A stretch of DNA of 64,000 nucleotides from Thermothelomyces thermophilus ATCC 42464 (lineage: Eukaryota > Ascomycota > Sordariomycetes > Sordariales > Chaetomiaceae). The translations under genes were made by a program, and so were the position numbers. Positions 1 through 10,689 of this stretch are shown piece after piece (positions within the stretch are counted from its first letter, which is position 1; each line of letters opens with the position of its first letter). The notes beneath the pieces were generated by a model. The model was not told the DNA's origin and did not search any database. It saw nothing but the letters and a program-made list of their open reading frames with translations. The stretch lies in assembly GCF_000226095.1 (NCBI RefSeq), contig NC_016476.1, forward strand, positions 4,030,001-4,094,000. The letters run 5' to 3'.

Positions 1-399
1 CGTTGGTTGACGCCATGTGGCAAGGGAGTTTCGAGATGCCAGACCGGTCCGCGAAGCGGCCCGCAAAAGGAAGCCTGGAGGAACTGCTGTAGTGTATTAT
101 AATTAGGCTGGCGAAGTGGATTTAAAATGGCATCATAACACTAGCAACGTCGCCTTACATGAGGTAACTGGGGAGAGAAGCAGCGTTGGGAAACGCGGAG
201 AAGGGTCGGGTCTTTTCCGAGCGGCTTGCCGCGGGGTCACGTCCGACATGGAAGTGTTGAAGGCCCAGCTGCCACAGAACGGGAAACGCAACGAAGTGGC
301 GCACCATACCCCCCCCCCCATCCTCTTCAAACAGATCTGGCATGCAAGCCCCCTGTCGCGGCATACCTGCATCGAACAAAAAACTGAAAACATCCATGC
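1..399. other. no gene recognised
   Basis: Downstream flank of the minus-strand F-box gene. Short open frames on both strands overlap each other and resemble no family I know. There is a run of C at about 310-318. It probably holds the 3' UTR of the F-box gene. Confidence 0.5.
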
Positions 400-2235
400 T
401 TACTCATCATCTTCGCTATCTGCCTCCACTGGCACATCTCCCGCTGGCTCAAACTCGACTACCGTGTCCACCATGAGCGCCTTCCGGTTGCTGCCGATAA
501 CTGGCATCCAGTTACACTCGTTCGTCCAAAGGTGATTTCTGGGTGCCTGAATCATCGGAAGGATGTCGCCCGTTTGCATGTCTTCAAAGTCGAACGACAG
601 CAGCCGTTCCTTGTGGTTTCGAAGCCTCACAAAGGGACCGCCCACAATCCTTATGCGATCGTCTAACCTGTACTTGCACAGGCAATAGGCGCGGAACTCT
701 CGCGACACGACCAAGCAAGTCTTCCAGGTATCATAGTCCACGAAATCCAGAATCCGGTGGTATAGTTCTGGAGGAAGAATGCCCGCTGACTTGGATGCTG
801 CACGGCGGCTCGCGGCAACCTCGAAGAAGTTGACGAGCGACGCGAGTCCGGAGAAGTGGCGTCTTAGTCTTCGCGCGGTTCCCGTGCAGTTGGACCGCAT
901 GATAAGCTGACCGTACTCATGCTTGATCTCCATCCCGGGCTTCAGCTCTGGCCGCTCTCGTGGATGTGTGCTCACACAATACTCAGCGCGCAGAGGCGAG
1001 AGGTAAATGGCTTCACTGACTGTAACGAATGGCTCGTCTTCGTCGTCGTCAAAGGACACTTCCGCAAAAGCCACTTCGAAGAGCGACAGAACGACCACCT
1101 GAAAGTTGGTCTGTCCCTGTTCGATGCCCCAACTAACGGCGTTGGTAATTGCCTCGCCGTCAACCACTAGTGTAAGGCTGACAAGCACGCCCTCGAGCCA
1201 GTACATCGTCTTTGTGGGCGACGCTCCTGGAGGCTCGCCCGGTCGATGCGACATGGAACCAAACTCCAGCAACGGAGCGTTATGGCCAACCCACTCTTCG
1301 CTAAGCCATCCTGGGGACTTTGGGAGGTGGTTCGACTGGCAGTTCCACCGGTAGCAAGTTCGAGGGTTGCATGGCTGTGCAGGGAAGGAGTGAAATGTAG
1401 CTTGGCTGGAGGCAATCGAGACGAGGGCAAAGGTGAGCTCGCGGAAAGGAAACGAGTCCGGGCTCCACTCCCTCCCAAATCGAATGATCTCGTTTTGGTA
1501 CTCGATAAGCGTCCTGGCCAAAACGTATGTAAGGAACGCCTTTCGCGCATCTCCGATGTCTGTCCTTGGAGATACGACGTGGAAGTCGTAACCGATCTCT
1601 TGGTTCCGTTTGGGAAGCTCCAAAGCCGGGGAGGCCATATGCTCTTCCGGGCAAATATCGAGAGAGATGGTGGGCTTATACCGATAGACGCTCTTTGCAA
1701 TCGCGCGGAGCCACAGGTTGTCCTGGCGCGGGATGTTTCCTAGCCGCCAATGAATGCTGAAGTTCATTGTGAGAATCTCACGGTCCAGGTCGATGATATA
1801 GAAAAATTCGGCGCCACTGTCGTCTAGCCGGGGCAACTCCGACGGTAACGACTCGAACTCGTCAAACTGCGAATAGTCGGGACTGGACCCGTCCCGGATC
1901 TCGTAGACATGTTGCTCGAGGTCGCGTTCCCTGGCTGTGTACTCCGCCCGCATCCGCTTGAGCCATTCTGTGAATCGTCAGCAAATTAGATTCCATGTAT
2001 CATTCTCCAACGGCGTACCTTGGTACGCTTGGGGGTCGGGAGGAATGCTTGCGACGATTTTGGCGCCAAGACCCTCGAAGTAGCTGTCGTACTGGTGGTA
2101 CCGGATGTAGTAGCGCCTGCGAAAGCGCACTATCTCGAGGCCTCGAGTTCCCATTGCAGTTTGGGTAAAGCATTCGACAGCTCTTTCAGCGACGCCCTTT
2201 AGAGAAGAGGGCGAGCCATACCAGGAGTGGAGCAT
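400..2235 (-). CDS. F-box domain protein, two exons
   Basis: Two exons: 2235-2019 and 1967-400. The 51-bp intron (2018-1968) starts GTACGC, has a TGCTGAC branch site and ends CACAG. Joining restores the frame (..YQ-E-WLKR-MRAEY..) and gives about 594 residues. The first exon contains the RFRRRYYIRYHQYDSYFEG block followed by GLGAKIVASIP, typical of a large group of uncharacterised Sordariomycete proteins. An F-box-like segment (ILPPELYHRILDFVDYDTW) begins near residue 468, and the protein ends in an acidic tail (EADSEDDE). F-box proteins usually recruit substrates to SCF ubiquitin ligases through Skp1; that role is inferred from the family. The C-terminal position of the F-box is usual for this group. 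Gene structure is fairly secure; the substrate is unknown. Confidence 0.8.
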
Positions 2236-2530
2236 GCTGAGGTGGACGCCCTGACGCGGTCGCGATTTTTATTGGTAGCATGTCCCGCATCGTGGTCGTC
2301 ACCGCTTATTGGTGCATTCAACCCAAGTCCCAGCGCGTTGTAGCACTAAGCCCAGATCAGTAAAAGTCAATAAAGAGAATACACCTCTTCTAGCATTATT
2401 AATCCTAGCGCGATACATGCCCCACTCTTTTCAATTCTTTTGCAAGCTACAAAGTACTTGCAAAATTATCACACCATGTCACTCTCCTAATAATTTTCTA
2501 TATGAAGGTACTTACAGATAAAATCCCCAG
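2236..2530. other. upstream region of the F-box gene; no gene seen
   Basis: AT-moderate sequence between the F-box start codon and a transposase remnant. No convincing coding frame. It may contain the F-box promoter and more decayed transposon sequence. Confidence 0.4.
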
Positions 2531-3033
2531 ATTGACAGCCAAGTTAACAAGGGATATTGTCAGAAGCTAGGGAGCTTCTAAAGCTCTAGCCACGAGCAAT
2601 ACAAGCCACTTTGCAAGCTCGTAGACGTACGGATCATCTTTCTTTTGTCTATTTATATCGCTCTTTCTCTCCTTTATAGATAGTTCAATAAGGCACTCTT
2701 TCTGTTCCTTCCTTGCCACTACTCTCAACGCCTCCTGTACGCTTATTCGAGCTTGTAACTGCGTTCGGCAGATATCCTTTCAAGTAATTCGTATAGGAAT
2801 CTAGGTCCTATAGTGGCCGGCTCGAAGCCTAGATTTGAGCCCCATTTAGAACGTATGGCACTGGATGAAGGATTGACTTGAAGATCGCTACGATGTTCAA
2901 TCGCTAAGCCTTACAGGGCTTCGACTGGCTGTTCTGGAGGCGTGGGAGGCAGTGCCCCCTAAGTTACTTCAGTGCCTGGCACACTTAATGCCCCGACGGC
3001 TTGCAATGGTAATTGAAAACCAGGAGGCCTAGC
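2531..3033 (+). pseudogene. Tc1/mariner-type transposase C-terminal fragment, interrupted by a solo LTR
   Basis: Reading through the interruption at 2558-2770 gives TAKLTRD-I-L on the left. On the right it gives a WPARS.DL.PI.NVW block around 2813-2858, then HWMKD.LEDRYDVQSL, and finally EAWEAVPPKLLQCL and MPRRLAMVIEN before a stop at 3031-3033. These match the end of the DDE transposase of the Tc1/IS630 family (DWPARSPDLNPIENVW carries the third acidic catalytic residue). Here the residues expected as D and E of that block are replaced by stops (TAG), and another stop (TGA) replaces a tryptophan, so the copy is dead. The N-terminal two thirds and the terminal inverted repeats were not found. 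Confidence 0.75.
2558..2770 (+). mobile_element. solo LTR (same family as the Copia A LTR) with 5-bp TSD
   Basis: This 213-bp segment begins TGTCAGAAGCT, ends GTTCGGCA (TG...CA termini) and is flanked on both sides by GATAT (2553-2557 and 2771-2775). It shares its start, a middle block (CTCCTTTATAGATAGTTCAA) and its end with the 215-bp LTR at 25137-25351. No internal element sequence follows, so it is a solo LTR left by LTR-LTR recombination. It sits inside the transposase fragment, so it arrived after that copy. Confidence 0.88.
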
Positions 3034-3631
3034 TCGTGGATGGCTCGTGGATCCTAGCTCGTGGACCCCTGTACTACCGATGCCCTATCATGGATCGTAC
3101 AACCTGATCCCGGCGGCCGTGCTGATTCCGGCGCCTGTCACCACCACCACTCTGCGCGCCCCTCGGAGGGCACGCGCGATAGCTTCCAGCTGGTCGTTGG
3201 GCCGGGATTGGACGTCAATCATCGTTGTTTGCGGGGACTAAACTCTGCCAAGAGGGCGAAGTGTAAAGGGAAAAGAGAAAGGATGGGAGGGTAAGGAGGC
3301 CGTGCTGTTATACAGCCGCCCTCGGACACCTGTAGCACGTCCGCCCCAAGGCGCCTCGGATCGAGGCTTGTCGTGCGGCGGACAACTGGCATCGGCTCTT
3401 CATCTGCCGAAGGCTAACCACACATGCAAACAAAGCTCACGACAAGGCTCCCTGAACTCGACCGCCCCGGCGGAGGCATTCCTCGAGAGGCAGTAGCCTC
3501 CTTCAATAGCCTACCTGTCTAGTGGATGGTCGCCGACCGCGTATGACGCTATTTTGTAGCGGGCTCTACGCTAGCTCTTTGTGACCTTGGGCCCCGCCCG
3601 CAAGGCTTAGTCCTTTCTATAATTAGCAGTC
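3034..3631. other. no gene recognised
   Basis: GC-rich sequence with several short frames but no family signature. It begins with an imperfect repetition of an AGCTCGTGGA-type motif (about 3031-3065) just after the transposase stop. The rest looks like intergenic or decayed transposon sequence. Confidence 0.4.
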
Positions 3632-3817
3632 ATGATAGATAAGCTCCGCAACGACGGCTTTGACTTGTACATTAAGAAGGGAGCGGTTGGAGCGCCGTTT
3701 CTCAGCAATGTCCCGCTCCTGACATGGAAGAATTGGAAGGAAGAGGTTAGGGCGTATTTGCTTCGTAATGTCCTCCGCCTATTTCAACTCGTCCTTCTCG
3801 CCGTTAGGATCTGGTGA
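3632..3817 (+). pseudogene. possible retrotransposon Gag N-terminal fragment
   Basis: This 61-codon frame contains VPLLTWKNWKEEVRAYLLRN, which resembles the start of Copia-type Gag proteins (a P-L-L-T-x-x-N-W-x-x-W-like motif near the N terminus). Nothing recognisable as Gag follows the stop. It could equally be a chance match; no LTR was found next to it. Confidence 0.25.
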
Positions 3818-4883
3818 CAGTTTAATGTTAGTATAGCACCGGCTAGGTAGCCATAGCTTATTCGAGTTAGTAACTAGCAAAAGCCTCTTCATCCCAGAAA
3901 AGCAGCGCTTAGCTAAAGCGCCATTCTATATTAGACTGCTAATGTCGGAAAAGTGGCGATTCGGGATGGCGATCGACTCGATCTCGTTCGCCTCGGGGTA
4001 TATAGTTATAAATCCCTCAGCACCTTCGACCTAGTCGATGTAGAGAACATCGGAGTTAGCGCGGACATATATTAGTCTGTATATCGTTTCGGTTTGCAGC
4101 TACTTCTCAAAGAACGGCTTAAAATACCCGAGACTGACTCTACAACATTCTCTGCAAACGTATAAAACGACCGGCGGGCGGGTAGAGCAAAATATGTTTG
4201 TGACCTCGCTACATGGCCTGTCGACCTTGGCAATTTGGTGGACGTACGGACCGGGTAACACATGCTCCCAGATAAGCGTCTATAGTTCGGGCGGTAGTTT
4301 CGGGCGAGACATACTCTGTCGGCTCGTAGCTGACGGTTCTTGTCTTTCAATACACGGATCCGCGCTTCTAGATCCTTCATTTTCGCTTGAAGGAGACTAA
4401 CTTCCGACAAGTTCTGGCAGACAAGAGACATGCTATATATGGTAATAGGCGGTACTGATTGAGGAGCGCAAGGACGGGCAGTGGTTCGGTGCGGTGAGAG
4501 ATTGCAGTTAAGTTAGGCCCCCCGAGACATGCTCATCCACTTAGCAGCAGCCTCATCGGCTTAGGCCCAATCGCCAGGGAGGTTGGGTTCGGCGACTTCA
4601 CACCCAGAGGCTTTTTGAGATTCATGGGAGATGAAGTATTTTGGTAAAAGAGGCACGGCGCGTTTGTTCGTGTCATAGCCAAGTCTAATATGTCGTTGAA
4701 GTCTCCCTCCCTCTAGGAAACTGTTCCTCCACTAATTAACCGATCGTCTTCCCCACCAGCGATGCCTGTTAATTACCATCCCGCCGACTCCAGCTCTCTG
4801 TGCAAGCCTTCCCCAGGTGCGCCCCGTCATTGGCGACGATCCCCCCCAACGGCATGTGCCGCATCATGGGCCGCGGCGCTCTC
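3818..4883. other. unassigned region with a minus-strand coiled-coil-like frame
   Basis: On the minus strand, 4431-4072 encodes 119 residues. The first 40 have a charged, heptad-like pattern (LLQAKMKDLEARIRVLKDKN) suggesting a coiled coil, as in bZIP or GAG-like proteins. The remainder is basic and unrecognised. Decayed transposon sequence is likely, given the neighbouring fragments. Positions 4460-4883 hold nothing recognisable apart from the 3' flank of the next gene. Confidence 0.3.
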
Positions 4884-6158
4884 TCAGTAGTTGTATTTGC
4901 GATTCACCACGTTGATGAGCGGCTTCCCCGTCGCCAGGTTCTCCAAGTTCCTCTCCAGCATGCTGACGACGCGGGGAAATAGTTGGGGCGTCTGCCAGCT
5001 GATATGCGGCGTGGTAAAGACGTTGGGCGCCGAGAAGAGCGGATGTCCGTCCGGTAGGGGCTCGGGGTCGGTCACGTCAAGGGCCGCGCCCCGGATCTTG
5101 CCTTCGCGCAGCGCGTCGAGGAGGGCGTCCGTGTCAATGTGCTTGCCGCGAGATATGTTGGAGACGAACGTCTGCTTTTTCGATAGGATGTCGAACTGCT
5201 CCCGGCCGAGAATGCGCGTGGTCGCTCCCGTCAGGGGCAGGCTCAACACGAGGATGTCGAGGTCCTGGGCAAGAAACTCGTTCAACTCCTCCTTGGACGA
5301 ACCGTGGAACCACTTGGCGGGCACGAGGCCGTCCGGGTCCCCGGTGCCCGGGACACAGTAGCTGTCGTCCTTGCGGGATTCCGGTGTCGGCTTCTCGCTG
5401 CGTGTGTACACGTAGACCTCCATCCCCAGGGACTGCGCGATCTTGGCGACCTGCCGGCCGATCGCCCCATACCCCAGGACGCCCATGCGGAGTCCGGGCG
5501 AGTCATATGCGAACAGGGACGTAGGACTGAACCTTTTCTCTTTCTGCATGTCTCCATAGGCCAGGAAATGGTGGTTCGCCATGAGCCAAGTGCCGATGAC
5601 CCATTCTGCGATCTGGGGGCTTCAAAGGGAGTTCAATAGTTATTAGCACAGGAGTTCTCCTACCCCACGTATAATTATCTGTATGTCCTGACTTTATTTC
5701 TTCTCTCAGAAGGAAAGAAAGAAGGAAAGAGGAACATCAGAGGTGATGGTGAAAACGTACGAATGAGCTCCGTTGGCCGTACAGAACGTGATCTCCGACT
5801 TCTTGTACAGGTCGTGGTCGAGCCATCCGTCAGCACCGGCCGAGATCAATTGGACAAAGCGGAGTTTCGGTAGCAGTTCGGCGGGATGGGGCCACAGCGT
5901 GAAGAGCAGGCTGACGTTGTCGTACATCTCCTCGGATAGGGGTTCCGCGCCGGCGCTCAATGGTCGGACTACCCAGCGAATCTCGAGCCCCGGATGCGCG
6001 GCCTTGAGGTTGGCGATCCACTCTTCATTTGCAGGGATGGGGACGGACACTAGGAGAACTTCGTTGCTGAGTCCCTGCGCCTCCTGACTCGAAGACGTCA
6101 TGATGCTCGTCGGTATGTGTGAAAAAGCAGCTTGTGCGATGGGTGCTACTGAGCGCAC
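4884..6158 (-). CDS. D-isomer-specific 2-hydroxyacid dehydrogenase
   Basis: Two exons: 6158-5761 and 5619-4884. The 141-bp intron (5760-5620) starts GTACGT. Acceptor choice is set by the conserved run SPQIAEWVIGTW, which needs the AG at 5621-5620. The product is about 377 residues; a start at the internal Met of MTSSSQ would remove about 19 residues and is also plausible. The Rossmann motif is VLGYGAIGRQVAKIAQSLGM. The catalytic set of the family is visible: Arg in NISRG, Glu in DVTDPEP, and His in TTPHIS. The family catalyses NAD(P)H-dependent reduction of 2-keto acids to D-2-hydroxy acids; the substrate here cannot be told. It is probably cytosolic, as no signal peptide or membrane segment is seen. 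Confidence 0.9.
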
Positions 6159-6664
6159 TTTTGAGAAAGACGCTCGTGATTCACGGCGGGAAGAGAATCC
6201 TGTTGTAGTAGCGTATATGTAGGCTGCGGGTCGGTTTTATGCCCCATCAAAGAGACAGGGTTGGTTTAATATCTCACATGGGGCCTCCATTGCGGAGCAC
6301 AGTCAGCAGCGCACGCGATCCTCCAGGATCTACGGAATACACGGAACGTCAGATAAAGAATAACACACCGTGTTGTACATACCTGGCTAGGTTGCAGAGG
6401 TGGTGGAAAATGCGTGTATAACGGCTGGCAACGGGGTCTTCTTGGCAGCTATCCGACTTGTGACACTCATCGCAAGGTTTACAGTTTTCAAACCACGACA
6501 TTAGCATGTACAGTACATACAGTACATACATGTAATTACAGATATTAATATACTTGTACCTACAGACAAACCGCAACTCCACCTCCTTCTCTCTTTCTCC
6601 CTCTTCTTTTCTCACCCACCTCCCTCTTCTCCCGGACTCCAAAAGGAAAATATGTGTTGTTTAA
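6159..6664. other. intergenic; no gene recognised
   Basis: Region between the dehydrogenase start and the stop of the GFA-like gene. It includes CT-rich stretches at about 6580-6620 and repeated AGTACATAC units near 6510-6530. No supported coding frame. Confidence 0.4.
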
Positions 6665-7168
6665 TTACGCCCTCTGCCCGTAAAGATGACTCAGCTGCTG
6701 CTCACTTAGTTCTGACCACTGGCATCCTTTTTTTTTTTGCCCGGGCATGTTGTCGGGTGCCTCTTCCCATCGTTCCGCGCCCTCGGGAATGTCGACGACG
6801 GCGCTCCTCGTGTAGATGTGCACCGCTCTTTGCCACTGCAGTCCCTCGACCAGGCCGCCCTTGATGCTGACCGTCTCCCTCTCGGTCCCGTCGGGGTTCC
6901 GGATCCGGTGCATGACGCGCGACCCGCACACCTTGCAGAAGTAGCAGTCCATTGTGTTGCCCCTTTCCGTCGGGCGCGTCCAGACGCTCAGCTTGGCCGC
7001 CAGGTCGTCCGAGAGCGGGAAGAGGCCGTCGGCGGGGAAGACGGCGCTGGTGCCGTAGGCGGACGAGGACTGCTTGCGGCACTCGGTGCAATGGCAATGG
7101 TAGATGGCGAGCGGGGACGGCGTCGGCGTCCGGAAATGGACCGTCTTGCACTGGCAGTTGACTTCCAT
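6665..7168 (-). CDS. GFA/CENP-V family zinc-binding protein
   Basis: An uninterrupted 167-codon frame. It carries the family's zinc-binding cysteines in order: C-Q-C near residues 5-7, HCTEC at about 27-31, and CKVCGS at about 78-83. This is the fold of glutathione-dependent formaldehyde-activating enzyme and centromere protein V. Fungal members are abundant and mostly of unknown function, so the name is structural, not functional. The family acts as a small single-domain protein, and this length is typical. No intron is needed. The translation start lies just after a CT-rich leader on the opposite side (7190-7250). Confidence 0.85.
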   Translation of the reverse strand: MEVNCQCKTVHFRTPTPSPLAIYHCHCTECRKQSSSAYGTSAVFPADGLFPLSDDLAAKLSVWTRPTERGNTMDCYFCKVCGSRVMHRIRNPDGTERETVSIKGGLVEGLQWQRAVHIYTRSAVVDIPEGAERWEEAPDNMPGQKKKGCQWSELSEQQLSHLYGQRA

Positions 7169-7565
7169 AGTGGCCGGAGTTTTTAAATTTTTCTCTCTCT
7201 TTTCTTTTCTTTTCTTTTCTTTCTTTCTTTTTCCTCTTCTCTTCCTTTATCTCTATTTTAAGGTTGGTCTCACGCCCTGCAGTTGATCAGTGCGTAATTA
7301 ATCGGTATTACGAATGCCAGTACTGCGCCCACTGCTCAGTCAGCGGGTGGCGCCAGAGTCGCCGAGTGAGCCGAACCTGATCGTGTAGAAGCCGGCTTTA
7401 ATACGGAGCTAACAGGTTGTTAGAAGGGCGGTTTCGCGCTGCGCGCTTAACTTGCCTGATTACCCAGCGTGGTAGGGGTGACCTTGAAGAAGGCCCACAG
7501 CAAAAATCTTTGCGTGCACAAGAGCCGATCATTCGCAACCAGCTCCTCAACAATTAGCAACACCA
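7169..7565. other. intergenic with TTTTC-repeat tract
   Basis: Divergent spacer between the GFA-like gene (minus) and the tRNA (plus). It contains a polypyrimidine tract (TTTTC/TTTC units, about 7195-7250), which on the minus strand is the purine-rich region just upstream of the GFA start. No gene seen. Confidence 0.5.
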
Positions 7566-7658
7566 TTCGGATATGGTGTAATGGCCAACATTGTTGACTC
7601 TCATTGCTCAGCAGTGATCACCCTCAACAGCTCCGGGTTCGATTCCCGGTATCCGAGT
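7566..7658 (+). tRNA. tRNA-Glu (anticodon CTC) with a 19-nt intron
   Basis: The acceptor stem TTCGGAT pairs with ATCCGAG (7651-7657, one wobble pair). The anticodon stem GTTGA (7593-7597) pairs with TCAAC (7624-7628). The loop is C-T-CTC-A, then an insertion at 7604-7622 just 3' of position 37 (the canonical tRNA intron site), then C. The T-arm is the standard GGTTCGATTCC (B box, about 7636-7646). The sequence closely resembles fungal tRNA-Glu. A Pol III T-run follows within ten bases. Confidence 0.9.
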
Positions 7659-7661
7659 CAC

Positions 7662-7667
7662 TTTTTT
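7662..7667 (+). terminator. Pol III terminator
   Basis: A run of six T just after the tRNA-Glu 3' end, followed by a second T-run at about 7672-7677. Confidence 0.8.
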
Positions 7668-9325
7668 CCCATTTTTTTCTGGGTTTGACCAGACGGAGCC
7701 TTGCATCCTCTCTCCTTTCTGCTGTAGCTGCAGCTCTCTGACCGACAGTTTCCCGGCAACCGTCACTGCAACCTCAGTGAAAGTTTAGGAAAACGAACGA
7801 CAAACCAGAGAGGCGACGATGAGCGTTGTTGGGAACAGGGTTTGAAGGCAGGGCAAAAGGGGAAGAGTGCTTCCGACGGGAAGAAACACCAGTCTTTTTC
7901 TTGAGAATCAGTTGCTTTGTCGAAAGATGGAGGGAACGTCTTGCCTCACCGTCCCTAGAGCCCGACGTCCACACCCTACTGAAGAAACCCACCTACCTTG
8001 ATGAGGTAATCAAACCTAGGTATTTAGGGTGTCGACTCCCTTGTATTACCTATTATCGGCCAAAGAGCCGGACCATTACGACTCGGTCATTCTGCTTCTT
8101 CATCCATGAATCGCATGGTAATGGTACTGCTTTGAAAGACCTGTCTTACGTACCGTCGAGTCTGCATTGAATGGAAACAGGCACAAGTAATTATATACTT
8201 TGGAGGATGAGGGTCACGATTGCTGCCACCCAACAGCCAACGGATAATATAGACCGAGAGTTATACAAGAAGATGATTAACTGTTGGCACGCTGAAGATG
8301 AGCACGAGCTGATGAAGGGACCTGGCAGCTGGGCCGCTCCTAGCTGCTGCATGCACATCAGTCATGTTAACAAGGCGCTTGTATCGTGTAGACTGCACAC
8401 ATAATACTAGCGGCTAAACGGAGAGGTAAATATCTCTATCATGCGTTCTAGCACTCTTGCCTCTCCTGATCTCATGCGACACTTCGTAGGACGTGTGTGA
8501 CGTTGAAACACAACGTATCGGTGCGAGGACGACTACGAGAGGTAGTTAATAGTGCTGAATGACCTATCTACCTAAGGTACCCATCTATGTTACCGATGTA
8601 TGGGTTGATATCATGCATCGACACGGAGAGCTGCTAGGTCCAAGCTCTGGTCATATTTCTTGGGATGGCGTTTTGTGAGTGGCTCATTCATTATGATTGA
8701 TTCCCACTTTTAGGTCCTATATTAACTATTTCCCGAGGGGCCTCGGGCAATACCAGGACGCCCAGAGCCGTCCATGACTAAAGGAACTCTATTAATTACC
8801 TAATACTTAGGCAGTGATATATCTCATAGTCCACCAAGCACGCTTGGTGATACACCTAGGACGTGAGGCCAGTCCCATTTCAAGCAAGCAGTACCACCTT
8901 CCCCGGAATCAGTGACGCCGGTAGTGGGCGGGATTACCCCGCAAAAGTCGGAGATTTATCAACCACCATGGCTTGTCCGAATTTTCATCAGGGTTCCGCT
9001 GGGTCAATGAGGCAGCAATTAACTTATTCGGCGCGCGTCCATCAATAGCACGTCGGTCCTATGGAAGCAACACTTCCACTTTCGCCTTCTTAGCCTAAAT
9101 TCCAGAACCAGGATATCACGATACCGTCAGTTTCCACCATCGCCATGTCGCTCGTGCTCCCAATCTCGAGCCAGAATCATGTAACACTGGTGAATCAAGC
9201 CTTTCCCGGGAAAAGACATTTCTTCTTGGCGGCCTGGGATCTACTTTAGAGTTGATGATCGACATCCCAACCTATCAGGGATAGGGACGCTGAATTGCCG
9301 TAAATAGTCCCAGGGGGGCGACGAC
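7668..9325. other. long intergenic region; no gene recognised
   Basis: About 1.65 kb without a convincing gene; the open frames (for example 7826-8170) match no family and lack coding character. There is an 8-bp inverted repeat with a 2-bp loop at about 8832-8849. On the minus strand GGCTAA (9095-9090) matches the core recognised by fungal xylanase regulators of the XlnR/Xyr1 type, about 325 bp upstream of the xylanase start. That site is suggestive only. Confidence 0.4.
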
Positions 9326-9332
9326 TTATAAG
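9326..9332 (+). promoter_or_regulatory. TATA-like box of the xylanase gene
   Basis: TTATAAG about 90 bp before the proposed start codon at 9420. Position and sequence fit a core promoter; not proven. Confidence 0.45.
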
Positions 9333-9419
9333 AACCCAGCAGCTTAGTGTCCTCAACCCGGTTCGTGGCCTTTGCCTCTTCGTGTCCAAGTTGTCCGACT
9401 AATTAGGTCGCTCGTAAAT

Positions 9420-10182
9420 ATGGTCAAGCTCTCTCTCATCGCAGCGAGCCTTGTGGCACCTAGCGTGCTTGCGGGTCCTCTCATCGGCCCCAAGACGCAA
9501 ACCGAGAGCCAGCTGAACCCGCGTCAAGGCGGCTACAACTACTTCCAGAATTGGTCCGAGGGAGGCAGCAATATCCGCTGCAACAACGGCCCTGGGGGTT
9601 CCTACACGGCCGACTGGAACAGCAGGGGCGGCTTCGTCTGTGGCAAGGGCTGGAGCTATGGAGGCAATCGGTGAGTCGCTCGCGTGCCCTGTGACCATAT
9701 AAATAAAGTTCAAGTAATCGGTCAGGACTCGGGCCGGACCCATGCTAACGCCTACGGAACACAGCGCCATCACGTACACCGGCGAATACAACGCCAGCGG
9801 CCCCGGCTACCTCGCCGTCTACGGGTGGACCCGCAACCCGCTGATTGAATACTACATCATCGAGGCCCATGCCGACCTCGCCCCCAACGAGCCGTGGACA
9901 TCCAAGGGTAATTTCAGCTTCGAGGAGGGCGAGTACGAGGTCTTCACCAGCACCCGCGTCAACAAGCCGTCCATCGAGGGCACCAGGACTTTTCAGCAGT
10001 ACTGGTCGCTGCGCAAGGAGCAGCGGGTCGGCGGCACCGTCACCACCCAGAGGCACTTTGAAGAGTGGGCCAAGCTGGGCATGAAGCTGGGCAATCATGA
10101 CTATGTCATCCTGGCGACCGAAGGATACACTGCCAACGGAGGATCCGGTAGCAGCGGGCACTCGAGCATTACTCTGCAGTAG
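9420..10182 (+). CDS. GH11 endo-1,4-beta-xylanase, secreted
   Basis: Two exons: 9420-9670 and 9765-10182. The 94-bp intron starts GTGAGT, contains GCTAACG and ends ACAG. The product is 222 residues. The start at 9420 is chosen over an upstream in-frame Met because it begins a clear signal peptide (MVKLSLIAASLVAPSVLAG), followed by a short propeptide ending at NPRQ. The glycoside hydrolase family 11 jelly-roll is evident: YFQNWSEGGSN, GWSYGGNRAITYTGEY, YGWTRNPLIEYYIIEA (first catalytic Glu) and ILATEGYTANGGSG (second catalytic Glu). GH11 enzymes cleave internal xylan bonds outside the cell. Both catalytic glutamates and the usual length are present, so it looks functional. Confidence 0.93.
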
Positions 10183-10689
10183 GCGCTGATATTTATAATA
10201 GGTTGCTTGCTGCTGGGGTGGGTGAGACAAGAGTTGCATGTCAAACACGTTAGCAAAATGGAATCATTCAATCTCTCTACAAAACCTGAAAATGTTCTGT
10301 CAACGCGAGATTGATTAAGCAGAGTGCGCTGTGTCCTTGCAGACGAGCAAACTTCAAGCTTTGTCCATATACCTGGTAGTGTACGCCGGATGATGACATG
10401 GAAAATCGGAAAATAGGACCCGGAACTCTAGAGGGAGAAAAGTCAGGCCAAGTCCGGATGGTTATGGTCAGGTCACCCATGAACACCAGGAGTATGTTCC
10501 GAGTTGACATTCCTACCCTAACCCTGGATCTGAAACAATAATATCCATGATGACGCGGGCACGCGCAAGCACAGCGCGGGGCAGAGAGCGAGACCTGGTA
10601 AAACACCAGCCCACGGCCCTTGACATTTTTTAGCCTTTCCCAGGAGCGACAGGAATATTCCGTGTCAAAGCCCAGCGGCTGCAATCGCC
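10183..10689. other. intergenic; no gene recognised
   Basis: Spacer between the xylanase stop and the next start codon. An antisense frame over 10277-10726 has no family signature. It contains the xylanase 3' flank and the promoter of the downstream membrane-protein gene. Confidence 0.45.

Noticed and set aside
6702-7186. Three further long frames over the GFA-like gene
   Set aside because: GC-rich shadows: Arg/Pro/Ala-rich translations without motifs, while the 167-codon minus frame has all zinc-binding cysteines.
8832-8849. Perfect 8-bp inverted repeat with 2-bp spacer
   Set aside because: A single short palindrome in 1.6 kb of intergenic DNA is expected by chance; no partner site or terminator context.
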